This document shows positions 34,060-44,200 of a stretch of DNA of 64,000 bases, piece by piece. The notes beneath the pieces were generated by a model, which did no database searches, was not told where the DNA came from, and worked only from the letters and a program-made list of their open reading frames with translations. Source of the DNA: MKUN01 sp964481425 (lineage in GTDB: Bacteria; Bacteroidota; Bacteroidia; Chitinophagales; Chitinophagaceae). Position 1 is the stretch's first letter, and the number at the start of each line of letters is the position of its first letter. Both the position numbers and the translations under genes were made by a program. The stretch is from assembly GCA_964481425.1 (NCBI GenBank), contig CAYZTM010000022.1, forward strand, positions 1 through 64,000. The letters run 5' to 3'.

Positions 34060-35002
34060 GTGACTGAAAGTAATAAATAATGAGCGAACCGATACCCAGT
34101 ACCATAATGATCTTAAGCCAGCGGCTGGCAAGGTGATAATGTTCGGTAACGGCTTTGCGCTGCAGGTAAAATATCCATAGGGTAATGGGTATAGCTAATG
34201 CCACCAGCGTGTAAAGGCCCATGAACCACCACTGTGCTTTGCATAATTTGTAGCAGGCTACGAGCAATGGCACAATGGCGGCAACACCTAATAGCTGTGT
34301 AAGCTGTACAGAGCGTTTCAGGCCCCATTTGATGGGCATGGTAACGCAGCCCTGTTCGGCGTCGCCTTTAAAATCTTCCATGTCTTTCACGATCTCGCGC
34401 ATCCATGTCAGGGTGAAGGCGAAGTAGGCATATATACCTAATACCCATACGGGATTGATGAACTTTTTACCATCTACATACAGAAAATAGAACCTGTTGA
34501 GGTAATAATGCATGGCGGGCTCATACAATATCAAGGCAAAGATGGTCAGGGCCGTAAGTATGGCCACGATCACGTTGCCGCTCATGAACTGCCGCTTGAA
34601 ATCGGTAGAATAGAACCAAAGCAGCAAAGTGCAGGATAGCTGCAGCAGCAGCCATTCGTAATGGCCTGCCTGCCGGGCTACATATGCTGCCAGCAAGAGG
34701 GCAATGATATTGATGACGGAGTGGGCGATAATGGCTTTGCGTCGCGGTATCTGTTTCTCCAGCACTACTTTCCCGGGGCGGTTGATAGCGTCTATCTTTA
34801 TATCGAAATAATCGTTAATGATATAACCCGCGGCTGCTATCAATACGGTTGACAGGGACAGAAAAAGAAAATTACGGGGACCGAGCAAATAGGGTATATC
34901 CTCAAAATGACGGGAAGGGATGACCACGCAGGCCCATGCCAGCAGCTGGGTAAAGAAAATGATCAGGAGATTGGGCCACCTTATGAGTCGAAGCCAGGCC
35001 AT
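34052..35002 (-). CDS. UbiA-family prenyltransferase (geranylgeranylglycerol-phosphate synthase-like)
   Basis: A 316-residue integral membrane prenyltransferase with about eight to nine helices. The first Asp-rich motif is INDYFDIKIDAINRPGK near residue 62, where the Asp residues bind magnesium and the prenyl diphosphate; the second is MREIVKDMEDFKGDAEQG near 200. This version with RE-x-VKD-x-ED is typical of the digeranylgeranylglyceryl-phosphate-synthase-like UbiA proteins widespread in Bacteroidota, whose product there is not settled. It shares a transcript with maf. Confidence 0.85.
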   Translation of the reverse strand: MAWLRLIRWPNLLIIFFTQLLAWACVVIPSRHFEDIPYLLGPRNFLFLSLSTVLIAAAGYIINDYFDIKIDAINRPGKVVLEKQIPRRKAIIAHSVINIIALLLAAYVARQAGHYEWLLLQLSCTLLLWFYSTDFKRQFMSGNVIVAILTALTIFALILYEPAMHYYLNRFYFLYVDGKKFINPVWVLGIYAYFAFTLTWMREIVKDMEDFKGDAEQGCVTMPIKWGLKRSVQLTQLLGVAAIVPLLVACYKLCKAQWWFMGLYTLVALAIPITLWIFYLQRKAVTEHYHLASRWLKIIMVLGIGSLIIYYFQSHA

Positions 35003-35070
35003 AGAGGGAACATGTTTCGCGATGCAAAATAGAACAAATGCCTGAGAGGTTCATTTGCTGAATTGTTATG

Positions 35071-35078
35071 TATTTTTG
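35071..35078 (+). promoter_or_regulatory. -7 box of the purine nucleoside phosphorylase gene
   Basis: TATTTTTG, 19 bp before the ATG at 35098. A TTTG lies at 35054-35057 but only 13 bases upstream, closer than the usual 17-25. Confidence 0.4.
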
Positions 35079-35097
35079 CCCCGCATAAAATATAATA

Positions 35098-35916
35098 ATG
35101 AGCTTATTTGACAATATACAGGAAACGGCAGCCTTCATTAAGGGGAAAATAAAACACACTCCTCATATAGGTATCATACTGGGCAGCGGCCTTGGTGGCC
35201 TGGTGGACAAGGTAGAAACGGAGGCTGAGATACTGTACAAGGATATCCCCCATTTCCCGGTATCGACGGTAAAAGGCCATGCAGGCAAGCTGATATTCGG
35301 CAAGATGCATGGTAAGCAGGTGGTAATGATGGCCGGTAGGTTCCATTACTATGAAGGGTATAATATGCAGGAGGTGACCTTCCCGGTACGTGTGATGAAG
35401 GCCCTGGGTGTGGAAACGCTGGTTGTATCAAATGCCGCAGGATGTATGAATGTCAACTTCAGGGTGGGTGATATCATGCTGATACATGACCACATCAACT
35501 TATTCCCCGAGCACCCATTGCGCGGGCCTAATGACGAAAGGCTGGGCGTACGCTTCCCCGATATGAGTGAGCCTTATGACCAACAGTTGATAACGCTTGC
35601 CTACGATGTGGCCAAAGACCAGGGACTTGAATTGCGCAAGGGCGTATATGTTGGTTTCCAGGGGCCAACTTTTGAAACAAGGTCTGAATACCACATGCTG
35701 CATGTGATAGGTGGTGATGCTGTAGGTATGAGCACGGTACCCGAGGTGATAGTAGCGCGGCACGGAGGTATGAAGGTATTTGCCGCCAGTGTAATAACCG
35801 ATATGGGTATCAGGGAAGAACTGAATACTATATCGCACGAGGAGGTACTGGCCGCGGCCAATGCAGCCGCACCTAAACTGGCAGCACTTGTGGCTGAGAT
35901 GGTGGGCCGCATGTAA
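35098..35916 (+). CDS. Purine-nucleoside phosphorylase, trimeric class
   Basis: A 272-residue enzyme that splits inosine or guanosine with phosphate in purine salvage. Motifs: phosphate-binding IGIILGSGLGGLVDKV near 24, GRFHYYEGYNMQEV near 80 with the phosphate-contacting His, SNAAGCMN near 110, and the base-binding GPTFETRSEYHMLHVIGGDAVGMSTVPE across 195-220 with the conserved Glu and Met. Length and motifs are those of class I (PunA/human PNP type) enzymes. It is monocistronic and transcribed away from the prenyltransferase-maf unit. Confidence 0.95.
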   Translation: MSLFDNIQETAAFIKGKIKHTPHIGIILGSGLGGLVDKVETEAEILYKDIPHFPVSTVKGHAGKLIFGKMHGKQVVMMAGRFHYYEGYNMQEVTFPVRVMKALGVETLVVSNAAGCMNVNFRVGDIMLIHDHINLFPEHPLRGPNDERLGVRFPDMSEPYDQQLITLAYDVAKDQGLELRKGVYVGFQGPTFETRSEYHMLHVIGGDAVGMSTVPEVIVARHGGMKVFAASVITDMGIREELNTISHEEVLAAANAAAPKLAALVAEMVGRM

Positions 35917-35937
35917 CCGGGTGTCAGGGCTATTAGT

Positions 35938-35945
35938 TAACTTTG
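35938..35945 (+). promoter_or_regulatory. -7 box of the putative porin gene
   Basis: TAACTTTG, 52 bp before the start codon at 35997. A clear -33 TTTG is missing. Confidence 0.35.
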
Positions 35946-35996
35946 TTCGTAAAGGGCCGCCTGCATATACGGGCGAGCGTATCTAAATCATAAAAA

Positions 35997-37988
35997 TTGC
36001 ATCGTTACAGGCACAGTCCGCTTATTCCTGTTTTTTTTCTGTTGATATGCCTGCAGGTATGCAGTGGGAGCGTGTATGGGCAATTGGTCAATACCGGGGC
36101 CAATAAGAGCACTGTAGATACCAGCGCCAACAAGACCAATACCAACGAATGGCATAACGAGACCTCGAAGACCAGTTACAAATACCTTAATTCCGACATC
36201 AATTACAGCCCCGATACAAACCTGCATACTTTTCATCGCAGGCCATTTTCGCAGCCATGGTACAGGGATATGGGTAACCTGGGTAGCCCCACACAAAACC
36301 TGCTGTTCACCCCGGAGCAAAGAATGGGACCTACATTAGGCTATCATGTAAATGATGTGTACCGCTACGACCCGGATAGCCTGAAGTATTATAATACAAC
36401 AAGACCTTACAGCAATTTTACCTACCAACTGGGCAGCAAGCTGGAACAGATGGCCTACATCCTGCATACGCAGAATATCAAACCCTATTGGAATTTCGCC
36501 GCACAGTACCGCAAGACTACATCGCCGGGCTATTATAAGATACAACGAAACAATCACGACAATGCATCGCTAGGCACCCACTATACAGGCAAGAAGATGC
36601 ATTACGAGCTGTATGGCGGCATCGTGTACAATAAAGAACAGCATGATGAGAATGGGGGACTGGCAGATATCGGCCTCCTGGATAGTAGTCAGTTCAATGA
36701 CCGGCAACTGCTGGATGTGAATTATCAGAACGATGCTTATAGCACTACACGCTCCACAGTTACCAATGTGCAGCGCGACTTTTCGGTATTGTTACAGCAC
36801 AGCTACACTTTTGGTAAAGCAGATACAACCTATAACGAAGACTCAACAAGCTATAGCTACCGGCTGATACCCCGGTTCAGGCTGACACACAGGTTGGAGC
36901 TAAGTACAGAGAAGCATGTCTATAAGGATAAGTACCCGGATTCGCTCCGCTACACAGGCTATTTCGAGCAATACTTCAGCGCGAGCGGGGGCGATTCCGT
37001 TTATTCAGCGCAGGACTGGTTTTGGGTAGATAACAGGTTATTGTTAAATGGTTTTGTAGGTAAGCCGGAGCACCAACTGAGTTTCGATGCAGGGGTGGGG
37101 AACCGGTACGATCGTTTTACGACCGACTACCTTGTGGGGAAAGATAAGAACACACCCATCAGCAATTACCTGGCAGGAGAACTGAAAAAAGAAGCGCTCG
37201 CCTGGGGGCAATGGTTTTACGGTGCTAATGCAAAATTCTATTTTACCGGGCCTTATGCGGGCGACTTCCTGTTCCATGCGCATATAGGTAAGGACCTTGG
37301 CCATGACCTGGGTCGCATAACGGCAGGCTTCAGGCAGCAACTCAACAGCGCGCCTTACAACTATACCGAATACCGCAACCAGTTCGACTCCGTATTTACC
37401 AGCTTTAGTAAAGAGAGTGTATCGCAATTATACGCATCGTTCGAAAGCCCGAAGCTAAAGCTATATGCAGGCCTGCGGAATTACCTAATCGCAAACTATA
37501 TCTACATGAGTGCGCCCTATACCCCTGCGCAGTATAGCCCGGCATTCAATATAACACAGGTATGGCTTAGGAAGGTGTTCCGCCTGGGTAGCTTTTACCT
37601 CGATAATGAGTTGGCCTATCAAAAGAATGCAGGTGCGGCCCCTGTAAATATTCCCGACCTGATGGGGAGGCACCAGTTGAGTATCGAGCGTGCTATGTTC
37701 AAGAGGCACCTGAAGATAGCCGCGGGGGTTGAAGTGCGTTATACTACCAATTATAAGCCTGCAGGCTACGATCCCTTCTTCAATCGTTTTTATTACCAGG
37801 ACTCGTATGTGGTTTCCAATTCGCCCTCGGGTTCGGTATTCTTTAACTTCCGCATCAAGCAGTTCCGTGCCTATATAATGGCCGACCAGTTGCAGCAGCT
37901 CTATACTACCAATACCATAGTGGCTCCCGGCTACGCTGCTCAGAACTTTATGCTGCGTTTTGGGTTTACCTGGATATTGATCAATTAA
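35997..37988 (+). CDS. Putative outer-membrane porin (Porin_10 type)
   Basis: A 663-residue exported beta-barrel protein. A signal peptide covers about residues 1-29 (hydrophobic LIPVFFLLICLQVCSGS, cut after VYG before QLV). The mature part has many alternating aromatic/polar strands (for instance LDVNYQNDAYSTTRS, NYIYMSAPYTPAQYS) and ends with a strand whose last residues are FGFTWILIN. It matches the uncharacterised 'putative porin' family of Bacteroidota. The start appears to be TTG: a stop codon lies two codons upstream in frame, and the next ATG comes far beyond the signal peptide. Confidence 0.82.
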   Translation: MHRYRHSPLIPVFFLLICLQVCSGSVYGQLVNTGANKSTVDTSANKTNTNEWHNETSKTSYKYLNSDINYSPDTNLHTFHRRPFSQPWYRDMGNLGSPTQNLLFTPEQRMGPTLGYHVNDVYRYDPDSLKYYNTTRPYSNFTYQLGSKLEQMAYILHTQNIKPYWNFAAQYRKTTSPGYYKIQRNNHDNASLGTHYTGKKMHYELYGGIVYNKEQHDENGGLADIGLLDSSQFNDRQLLDVNYQNDAYSTTRSTVTNVQRDFSVLLQHSYTFGKADTTYNEDSTSYSYRLIPRFRLTHRLELSTEKHVYKDKYPDSLRYTGYFEQYFSASGGDSVYSAQDWFWVDNRLLLNGFVGKPEHQLSFDAGVGNRYDRFTTDYLVGKDKNTPISNYLAGELKKEALAWGQWFYGANAKFYFTGPYAGDFLFHAHIGKDLGHDLGRITAGFRQQLNSAPYNYTEYRNQFDSVFTSFSKESVSQLYASFESPKLKLYAGLRNYLIANYIYMSAPYTPAQYSPAFNITQVWLRKVFRLGSFYLDNELAYQKNAGAAPVNIPDLMGRHQLSIERAMFKRHLKIAAGVEVRYTTNYKPAGYDPFFNRFYYQDSYVVSNSPSGSVFFNFRIKQFRAYIMADQLQQLYTTNTIVAPGYAAQNFMLRFGFTWILIN

Positions 37989-37999
37989 AGAAGTAGTTC

Positions 38000-39484
38000 T
38001 TACATACTTATCGGCCCCTGTTGGTTTTGACTGATCGCCCGGCCTTCCGATGACTGAGTGGTGGGAAAGGTTATGGTAAATGTAGTTCCCTTGCCTAAGG
38101 CAGAGCTGACATCTATACCCGCTTTGTGCGCCTGCAAAATATTCAAGGTAAAGGCAAGGCCAAGGCCCATGCCATTCCGTTTCTGGGTGTAATATGGCTC
38201 AAAAAGCCGGGATATATTCTCTTCGCTGATGCCTGTGCCGTTATCGGATATCTGCACGGTAGCATAATTGCCTCTGAGGTGGAATATTATGGATAGTAAG
38301 CCTTTCTGTTCCTCCATCGCCTCGATGGCATTGGTTACGATATTCAGCAGTGCCAGTTCCAGTTTTTCCTGGTCCGCATATATGAGTACCTCGTCGTCGG
38401 GGTAGCTTACCTTTAGTTTTATACGTTTCAGGGTAAGGCGGTCTATAGCAGAAGCGATCACATTATCCAGAACAATCTGGAGGCTGGCTTCCTGCAGTTG
38501 TATCTCTGATGGACGAGAGGTATTCAGCAATTCGCTGATGAGATCACCAATACGTTTACTATTGCGCTGGATGATGCTCATGTACAGCATGGAGTTCTCA
38601 TCTTTGATGTCCTGCTGCATTTGCTCTACGGAAAGGGTTATATTGTTCAGAGGGTTGCGTACCTCATGTGCCAGCGTGCGTACCAGCCTGCCGGTGGCTG
38701 CCAGCTTTTCGGCTTGCAGCGTGGCTTTCTCCATTTTTTTCAGGTTGGTGATATCGTGTATAATGCCTTGCACATAATTTTCCAGGGCCTGGTTCTCTTC
38801 AACCGATGCGGATAGGATGCAGGTCTTGCGCTCGCCGTTCTTTGATGTTAATATCAGTTCGTAATCATTGATGCTTTTCTGGTTTTGGAGCGTATTCTTC
38901 AGCAGGGAGATATATTGCTGCCCTACCAGGTCGCCAAGGTTCATCTGTTTCAGTTCTTCTTTGTCGTAACCCAGCATATGTACGGCATTATTCACATCCC
39001 TGAAGTTCAGATCCATATCCGTCGTGAATACTATATCCTTCGATTTTTCGAAGATGCTCCTGTATTTACGTTCATTAGCTTTCAGGGCTTTCATTGTAGC
39101 GGTGCGGTCGAGCGCATAACGGATACTACGTTCCATTTTTTCTACCGATAGATCGGTCTTTACCAGGTAATCGAGCGCGCCCAGTTGCATGGCTTCTATA
39201 TCTACTTCGTAATTGCCCTTGCCTGTTAGCAGGATGATCGGGTCTTCGCAGCCATGTTGCTGCGCTTCCTTCAGCAGGTCCACGCCCGACTTCGCGCCCA
39301 GCCTATAGTCAACAAGATATAGGCTGTAGTTGCAATGCACCATATGCTCAAGAGCATCCTTATAGCGGGGGCACCAGTCTATCTCGTACTTATTGTTGGG
39401 TATGTGTTTTATATAATCGCTCGTGATGAAGAAGTCGTCTTCGTCATCATCTACGATCAGTATTTTTACAGGCTTGCTCTGCAT
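38000..39484 (-). CDS. Receiver-PAS-histidine kinase hybrid
   Basis: A 494-residue cytoplasmic sensor. Residues 5-125 are a receiver domain (DDDEDD near 12-17, phospho-acceptor D59, K109), 138-250 a PAS domain (YRSIFEKSKDIVFTTD), then HisKA with H273 (LAHEVRNPLNN) and HATPase with N box NIVTNAIEAM (381-390) and GMGLGLAF. It has no membrane helix; receiver-first kinases are usually driven by another kinase. The start at 39484 (MQSKPVKILIVDDD) begins the receiver; the frame extends to 39565 but overlaps the upstream kinase gene. It is the last gene of the rpoN-activator-kinase row, 10 bp after the previous one. Confidence 0.92.
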   Translation of the reverse strand: MQSKPVKILIVDDDEDDFFITSDYIKHIPNNKYEIDWCPRYKDALEHMVHCNYSLYLVDYRLGAKSGVDLLKEAQQHGCEDPIILLTGKGNYEVDIEAMQLGALDYLVKTDLSVEKMERSIRYALDRTATMKALKANERKYRSIFEKSKDIVFTTDMDLNFRDVNNAVHMLGYDKEELKQMNLGDLVGQQYISLLKNTLQNQKSINDYELILTSKNGERKTCILSASVEENQALENYVQGIIHDITNLKKMEKATLQAEKLAATGRLVRTLAHEVRNPLNNITLSVEQMQQDIKDENSMLYMSIIQRNSKRIGDLISELLNTSRPSEIQLQEASLQIVLDNVIASAIDRLTLKRIKLKVSYPDDEVLIYADQEKLELALLNIVTNAIEAMEEQKGLLSIIFHLRGNYATVQISDNGTGISEENISRLFEPYYTQKRNGMGLGLAFTLNILQAHKAGIDVSSALGKGTTFTITFPTTQSSEGRAISQNQQGPISM

Positions 39485-39494
39485 GAAGCTTAAT

Positions 39495-41051
39495 TTACGA
39501 TTTATATTGCTTTGCCGGTAAAATGATGGTGAAGCGTGCGCCTGTGCCGGGTATGTTCTCGGCATATATGCTGCCTTTATGGTTGTCGGTTATCTTTTTG
39601 CATATGGCCAGGCCGATACCTGAACCGGGGTATTCGGATTTTGCATGCAGGCGCTGAAATATCTGGAATATCTTTTCGGCATATTCCGGTTCAAAGCCAA
39701 TGCCATTGTCTGTTACCTGTATTTTATAATAAGGATTGCTGTTCAATGGCAGGTGGGCATTTATGGTTCCGGCCTCATCAAGCTGTTCCACTGTTATATT
39801 GATGGTGGCCGGGATGCCGTCTTTCCTGAATTTTATGGCGTTGCCAATGATGTTGGTAAACAATTGCTTCAGCTGGCTGTGTACACCCTCTATGGCCGGC
39901 AGGGTATCAGACTTTATGGTGGTCCCGGTCTCTTCTATTACCAGTTCAAGCTCGGTCTTTACCTCGCGTAGGACAAAGTCGAGATTGACCTCTGTAAATG
40001 GTTGTGTGGAGCGGGATAGCCTTGAGAACTCGAGCAGGTTGTCGATAAGTACACGTGCGCTGTCAGCAGAGGCAATGATCCGGTCCAGGTACATTTTAGC
40101 CTCATCCTCCAGTTTGTCTTTGAACTTGTCTGCCAGCCTGTCGCTGAAGGTGCTTATTTTCCTTAATGGTTCCTGCAAGTCATGGCTGGCTACATAGGCA
40201 AATTCTTCAAGCTCTTTGTTCGAGCGGTTAAGGTCTTTTACATTCCTTTTCAGGTCTTCTTCAATTTTGCATTGCTCGGTAATATCACGGATACTGCCTA
40301 CCAGTTTAAATGGCTGGCCTTCTTCATCCGGTACCGTTTCCATTATAAGATTAACAAACTTCGCGGTGCCCTTTGCGGTAGCTATCTTCACTTTTACATT
40401 AGTGGTACTGTTGGTTCTCAGGGTTTCTTCCATCAGCTGTTTCACATCCTGTGTTTCATCAGGATGGCTGTATCTCATCAGCAGGTCGGGCTGCGGTCCA
40501 CCTGCTTTGTCTATCTCGTATATGTCATAAATATGCTCTGACCAAAAGGTCTGGTCTGTGGGTATGATCCATTCAAAAGTACCAAAAGTGGCATCGGCAA
40601 ATTGCTCGAGGAACAGGTCGCGGGTATCATAGGAAATAAAAGGCACCTGGCATTTTGACAGGTCGGGTATGAGCATGATATGATAATCGGTATCTTCCTG
40701 TGCTTTCAATTCATGTATGGGAGAGGCAAACAGGCAATAGGATCGCATTTTACCATCAGCTGTAGGTAAGGAGTATATGGTGTATTTATTCCGGGCCTGC
40801 CTGTTATCATATACGAGTTTTAACTGGGTCTTTAATCTTATTTGCAGGTCGGCATCCAGGAGGTTGGAAAAACTGTTCGGCTGTTCTATCATCGGGGTTA
40901 CTCCCTGGTTGAAGGTGCGCTCAAATTGCCGGTTGCAATAATGCAGGCTAAGGTCGTCGTAGCTGATCACTGCAACCGGCCCGGGCCCTGCGGATAGTAT
41001 ATCACTGGCAAATATTTCTTCCTGTTTCCTGTTTGACGCTGTATCGGGCAT
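39495..41051 (-). CDS. PAS-domain sensor histidine kinase
   Basis: A 518-residue cytoplasmic kinase. Two PAS-like segments (about 22-130 and 150-270, the second with the PAC-like tail VGSIRDITEQ) feed a coiled coil, then HisKA YVASHDLQEPLRKIS near 290 with the phospho-His, and HATPase with NIIGNAIKFR near 405, VTDNGIGFEPEY and YPGSGIGLAICKK. This HisKA version (SHDLQEPLR) is the phytochrome-like subgroup, as in the CHASE3 kinase at 44233. It lies 30 bp after the NtrC-type regulator gene and is a candidate partner for it. Confidence 0.92.
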   Translation of the reverse strand: MPDTASNRKQEEIFASDILSAGPGPVAVISYDDLSLHYCNRQFERTFNQGVTPMIEQPNSFSNLLDADLQIRLKTQLKLVYDNRQARNKYTIYSLPTADGKMRSYCLFASPIHELKAQEDTDYHIMLIPDLSKCQVPFISYDTRDLFLEQFADATFGTFEWIIPTDQTFWSEHIYDIYEIDKAGGPQPDLLMRYSHPDETQDVKQLMEETLRTNSTTNVKVKIATAKGTAKFVNLIMETVPDEEGQPFKLVGSIRDITEQCKIEEDLKRNVKDLNRSNKELEEFAYVASHDLQEPLRKISTFSDRLADKFKDKLEDEAKMYLDRIIASADSARVLIDNLLEFSRLSRSTQPFTEVNLDFVLREVKTELELVIEETGTTIKSDTLPAIEGVHSQLKQLFTNIIGNAIKFRKDGIPATINITVEQLDEAGTINAHLPLNSNPYYKIQVTDNGIGFEPEYAEKIFQIFQRLHAKSEYPGSGIGLAICKKITDNHKGSIYAENIPGTGARFTIILPAKQYKS

Positions 41052-41081
41052 TTTGAAATTAGGGGTTTACGCCGCTCTCAA

Positions 41082-42533
41082 TTAATCAATGTTAAAGGCT
41101 TTGAATTGCTTCATCTTATTGTAAAGCGTCTTCCTGTCGATGTTAAGCAACTTGGCGGCTTTACTTTTGTTAAAATTGGACTGCTTCAGTGCATCCAATA
41201 TCACTTCATATTCAGCATCGAGATTGGCGCTTTTTAATTTGTTCTCATAATAGCCGCCACCCTGTTGCTCTTCCTGCTCAGCGCCAGGCTTGCGACCCGA
41301 TTGAGGCGCCTCAAACTGCAGCTTGTGGAAGTTTGTTATCTCAAAGGGCAATGATTTTATTTCTACATAGTCGCCATCCGTAAGCAAGGTGGCACGTTTC
41401 ACAACATTCTTCAGCTCTCTCAGGTTGCCGTACCATACATAGTTCCTGAAGATGTCTTCCACTTCTTTAGAGAAGCCTTTTACATTCTTACCCAATTCTT
41501 CATTGGTAGTGGCCAGGAAATGATTGGCAAATAGCATAATGTCCTTTGGCCTTTCGCGCAACGGGGGCACTTCTATACTGAATTCATTGAAGCGGTGATA
41601 TAGATCTTCGCGGAACTTACCATTGCGTGCAGCATCCCACAGCCGTTCGTTACTGGCTACTATGATGCGTACATCCAACTCAATGTCTTTGTTACTGCCC
41701 ACACGCCTTATTTTTCGCTCTTGCACTACGCGCAGCAGCGATACCTGTATGTCGTAAGACAGGTTGGCTATCTCATCAAGGAAGATAGTGCCCTCATTGG
41801 CTATCTCCATGCTGCCTACCTTCTGGTTCAGGGCGCCGGTAAAGGCCCCTTTCTCGTGGCCGAACAATTCACTGGCGGCCAGTTCTTTAGATAATGCACC
41901 GCAGTCTATGGCAACAAACGGCTTATCTGCCCGTTTGCTTTTCTGGTGTATCTGCTGGGCGATGACTTCCTTGCCGCTACCACTTTCGCCGTATATGATA
42001 ACACTGTAATTGGTAGGTGCTACCAATTCTATTTGTTTCATGATGTTAAGGAACTCGGCTGTATCACCTATAATGTACTTGCCACCGCCATGCAGCTTAG
42101 GTTTACCCTTCGATGCGTTCGTGGTTGGCGCGCTTTTATCGGGGCTTGTCTTTGCCGGTTCTTTATCTTCGGCACCTTCCGCAAGTGCCTTTTTTATGGT
42201 CAGCAATATCTCGTCAGGGAAGAGGGGTTTGGTCACATAGTCGAAAGCCCCCAGTTTCATTACCTCCACGGCGTCTTTCACATCGCTGTAGCCGGTAATG
42301 ATGATAGCGGGAGTGCCGGGGTGCATTTCTTTGATGCGGGCAAGTAGTTCTGCTCCCGTCATGTCATCGAGACGAAAATCGCAGAGGGCCAGGTCGGGTT
42401 TGTTTTTCTTCATCCAGTCCATAGCGCTCTTGCCGCTATTGACCGTAGTTACTTCATAACCATTCCTGGTGAGGAACCTGTTGAGTAACAGGCACATATC
42501 TGTATCATCATCTATTACCAGTATCCTGCTCAT
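41082..42533 (-). CDS. Sigma-54-dependent response regulator, NtrC family
   Basis: A 483-residue enhancer-binding protein. The receiver (1-120) has D9/D10, phospho-acceptor D52 (LALCDFRLDD) and K102. The AAA+ domain has Walker A GESGSGKE (182-189), the sigma-54 contact loop GAFTGA (229-234) and Walker B TIFLDEI (249-255), all intact, and an arginine-finger region near 307-314. The C-terminal Fis-type helix-turn-helix is NKSKAAKLLNIDRKTLYNKM (455-474). A Gln/Glu/Gly-rich linker lies near 418-428. It is followed by two kinase genes and preceded by rpoN, so it presumably activates sigma-54 promoters in response to them; the targets are unknown. Confidence 0.96.
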   Translation of the reverse strand: MSRILVIDDDTDMCLLLNRFLTRNGYEVTTVNSGKSAMDWMKKNKPDLALCDFRLDDMTGAELLARIKEMHPGTPAIIITGYSDVKDAVEVMKLGAFDYVTKPLFPDEILLTIKKALAEGAEDKEPAKTSPDKSAPTTNASKGKPKLHGGGKYIIGDTAEFLNIMKQIELVAPTNYSVIIYGESGSGKEVIAQQIHQKSKRADKPFVAIDCGALSKELAASELFGHEKGAFTGALNQKVGSMEIANEGTIFLDEIANLSYDIQVSLLRVVQERKIRRVGSNKDIELDVRIIVASNERLWDAARNGKFREDLYHRFNEFSIEVPPLRERPKDIMLFANHFLATTNEELGKNVKGFSKEVEDIFRNYVWYGNLRELKNVVKRATLLTDGDYVEIKSLPFEITNFHKLQFEAPQSGRKPGAEQEEQQGGGYYENKLKSANLDAEYEVILDALKQSNFNKSKAAKLLNIDRKTLYNKMKQFKAFNID

Positions 42534-42586
42534 ATATTGTTTTCAGTTGTTGTTTTATTGGTTAAGGTTGACTAATATACTAAAAA

Positions 42587-44008
42587 TTAGGCCCACACAG
42601 CCCGTATCTGTGCAATGGGTATTTGCATTTGTTCCCGGTACTTGGCTACGGTACGACGTGCAATATTATACCCTTGCGCCGATAATATGTTAACTAATTG
42701 CTGGTCGGTGTAGGGATGCTGGCGGTCCTCTTTGGCTATAGATTCCTCTATTACCGATTGTATCACCTTATTGCTGATAACCACACCTTTCTTATCGGCT
42801 ATGCCTTCGCTGAACAGGTCTTTAAGATATACCAGCCCGAAATGGGTATCAGCATATTTATTGCTGGTGATGCGGGAGATAGTAGAGATATCCAACCCGG
42901 TCAGGTCTGACACATTGCGCAATACCATGGGTTGCAGCAAGTGTATATCGCCGTCCATGAAATAATCGCGCTGCATTTGCACGATGCATTTCATGATGCG
43001 CAGCATGGTATTCTCGCGTTGTTTTACCGCATTCACGAACCATTCAGCCGACTGGAGTTTGCTTTTTATGTACTGATTCGCTTGCCTGTCCCGGTTACTC
43101 ACCTGGCCTGCGAGCTGGTCGTAAAGGCTTTGGTTTACGAATACATTGCCGCCCCTGCTTGAGTATAAGTCTACCAATACTTTGTCGCCCTGGCGGCTGA
43201 TAATGAAATCGGGTATGATGGTATTCCGTGGCTCAATGGTAGTAGCATTTTCTACCACGGGGTGAAAATTCAGCGTGCCTACCAGGTTGAGTACCTCTTT
43301 CAGTTGCTCTTCGTTCATATTCAGGGCATGGTGTATCTTCTCAAACTGCCTGTGCATCAGGTCTTCATAGTGGTCCTTTACAAGAGTCACAGCGCTATTG
43401 ATCAAGGGTTGTTCCTTATCAAGTGTGTCGAGCTGAATCAGCAGGCATTCCCTTATGCTGCAGGCGCCAAGCCCTATCGGGTCCAGTGTTTGGACGATCG
43501 CAAGGCCTTTCTTTATGGTTTCCACGTCCACGATGCTTTTCAGGTGAAAGGACAGGTCGTCTGCCACTTCTTCAAGCGAGAGGTCCATGAGGCCCTTGTC
43601 ATTCAATATATCTATCAGGTATTCGCAAAGTGCCTGGTCCTTTTCAGCAACGTCAAGGAGCCTTAGTTGCTCTTTCGCAGCAGCTTTGAAGTCAGTGTAC
43701 GACACGATGGGCCTTTCCGGGCATTGTTCGGAGGCAAAATAATTGCCGTACTCATTTTTGTAATCAGGGAGGTCGTCGTATCCATGTTCGTCCCAGTCTT
43801 CGTAGTCCGACACTGTGTCTTTCGACGGTTTTTCAATCAATTCTTCTGTAGGCTCTTCTCCCTTAACGTCAAGAAACGGGTTGTCATCCATCTCTTGTTT
43901 CATACGTTGTTCCAGTTCCATTGTGTTCAGAAAATACAGGTTCAATAACTGTATCTGTTGCGGCAATATTTTTAATTGCTGTTTCTGTGTCTGTTGCTGT
44001 GAGATCAT
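42587..44008 (-). CDS. rpoN: RNA polymerase sigma-54 factor
   Basis: A 473-residue sigma factor. Region I is Gln/Leu-rich (QQLKILPQQIQLLNLYFLNT near 10-30), an acidic region II follows (45-85), then the core-binding and helix-turn-helix parts and the C-terminal RpoN box ARRTVAKYRE at 450-459, which reads the -24 element. All landmarks are intact. It is transcribed toward the NtrC-type gene with a 53-bp gap and is divergent from the CHASE3 kinase. Confidence 0.97.
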   Translation of the reverse strand: MISQQQTQKQQLKILPQQIQLLNLYFLNTMELEQRMKQEMDDNPFLDVKGEEPTEELIEKPSKDTVSDYEDWDEHGYDDLPDYKNEYGNYFASEQCPERPIVSYTDFKAAAKEQLRLLDVAEKDQALCEYLIDILNDKGLMDLSLEEVADDLSFHLKSIVDVETIKKGLAIVQTLDPIGLGACSIRECLLIQLDTLDKEQPLINSAVTLVKDHYEDLMHRQFEKIHHALNMNEEQLKEVLNLVGTLNFHPVVENATTIEPRNTIIPDFIISRQGDKVLVDLYSSRGGNVFVNQSLYDQLAGQVSNRDRQANQYIKSKLQSAEWFVNAVKQRENTMLRIMKCIVQMQRDYFMDGDIHLLQPMVLRNVSDLTGLDISTISRITSNKYADTHFGLVYLKDLFSEGIADKKGVVISNKVIQSVIEESIAKEDRQHPYTDQQLVNILSAQGYNIARRTVAKYREQMQIPIAQIRAVWA

Positions 44009-44200
44009 AAGATTATGGCTTTTGCATGGTGTACCGTCAGTAAATCAAGCTTGAAGCCAAATCTTTAAGCTGCATGTCACTTTTTATAAAAAAGATTGTA
44101 ATTAATTAAAAATCAAAAAATTACGACGATTATAGATGTTGCATGTATCGAAAAACATTGTTAATTTTAGCTGCCTATCTGTTGTAGCCTGAGGAATATA

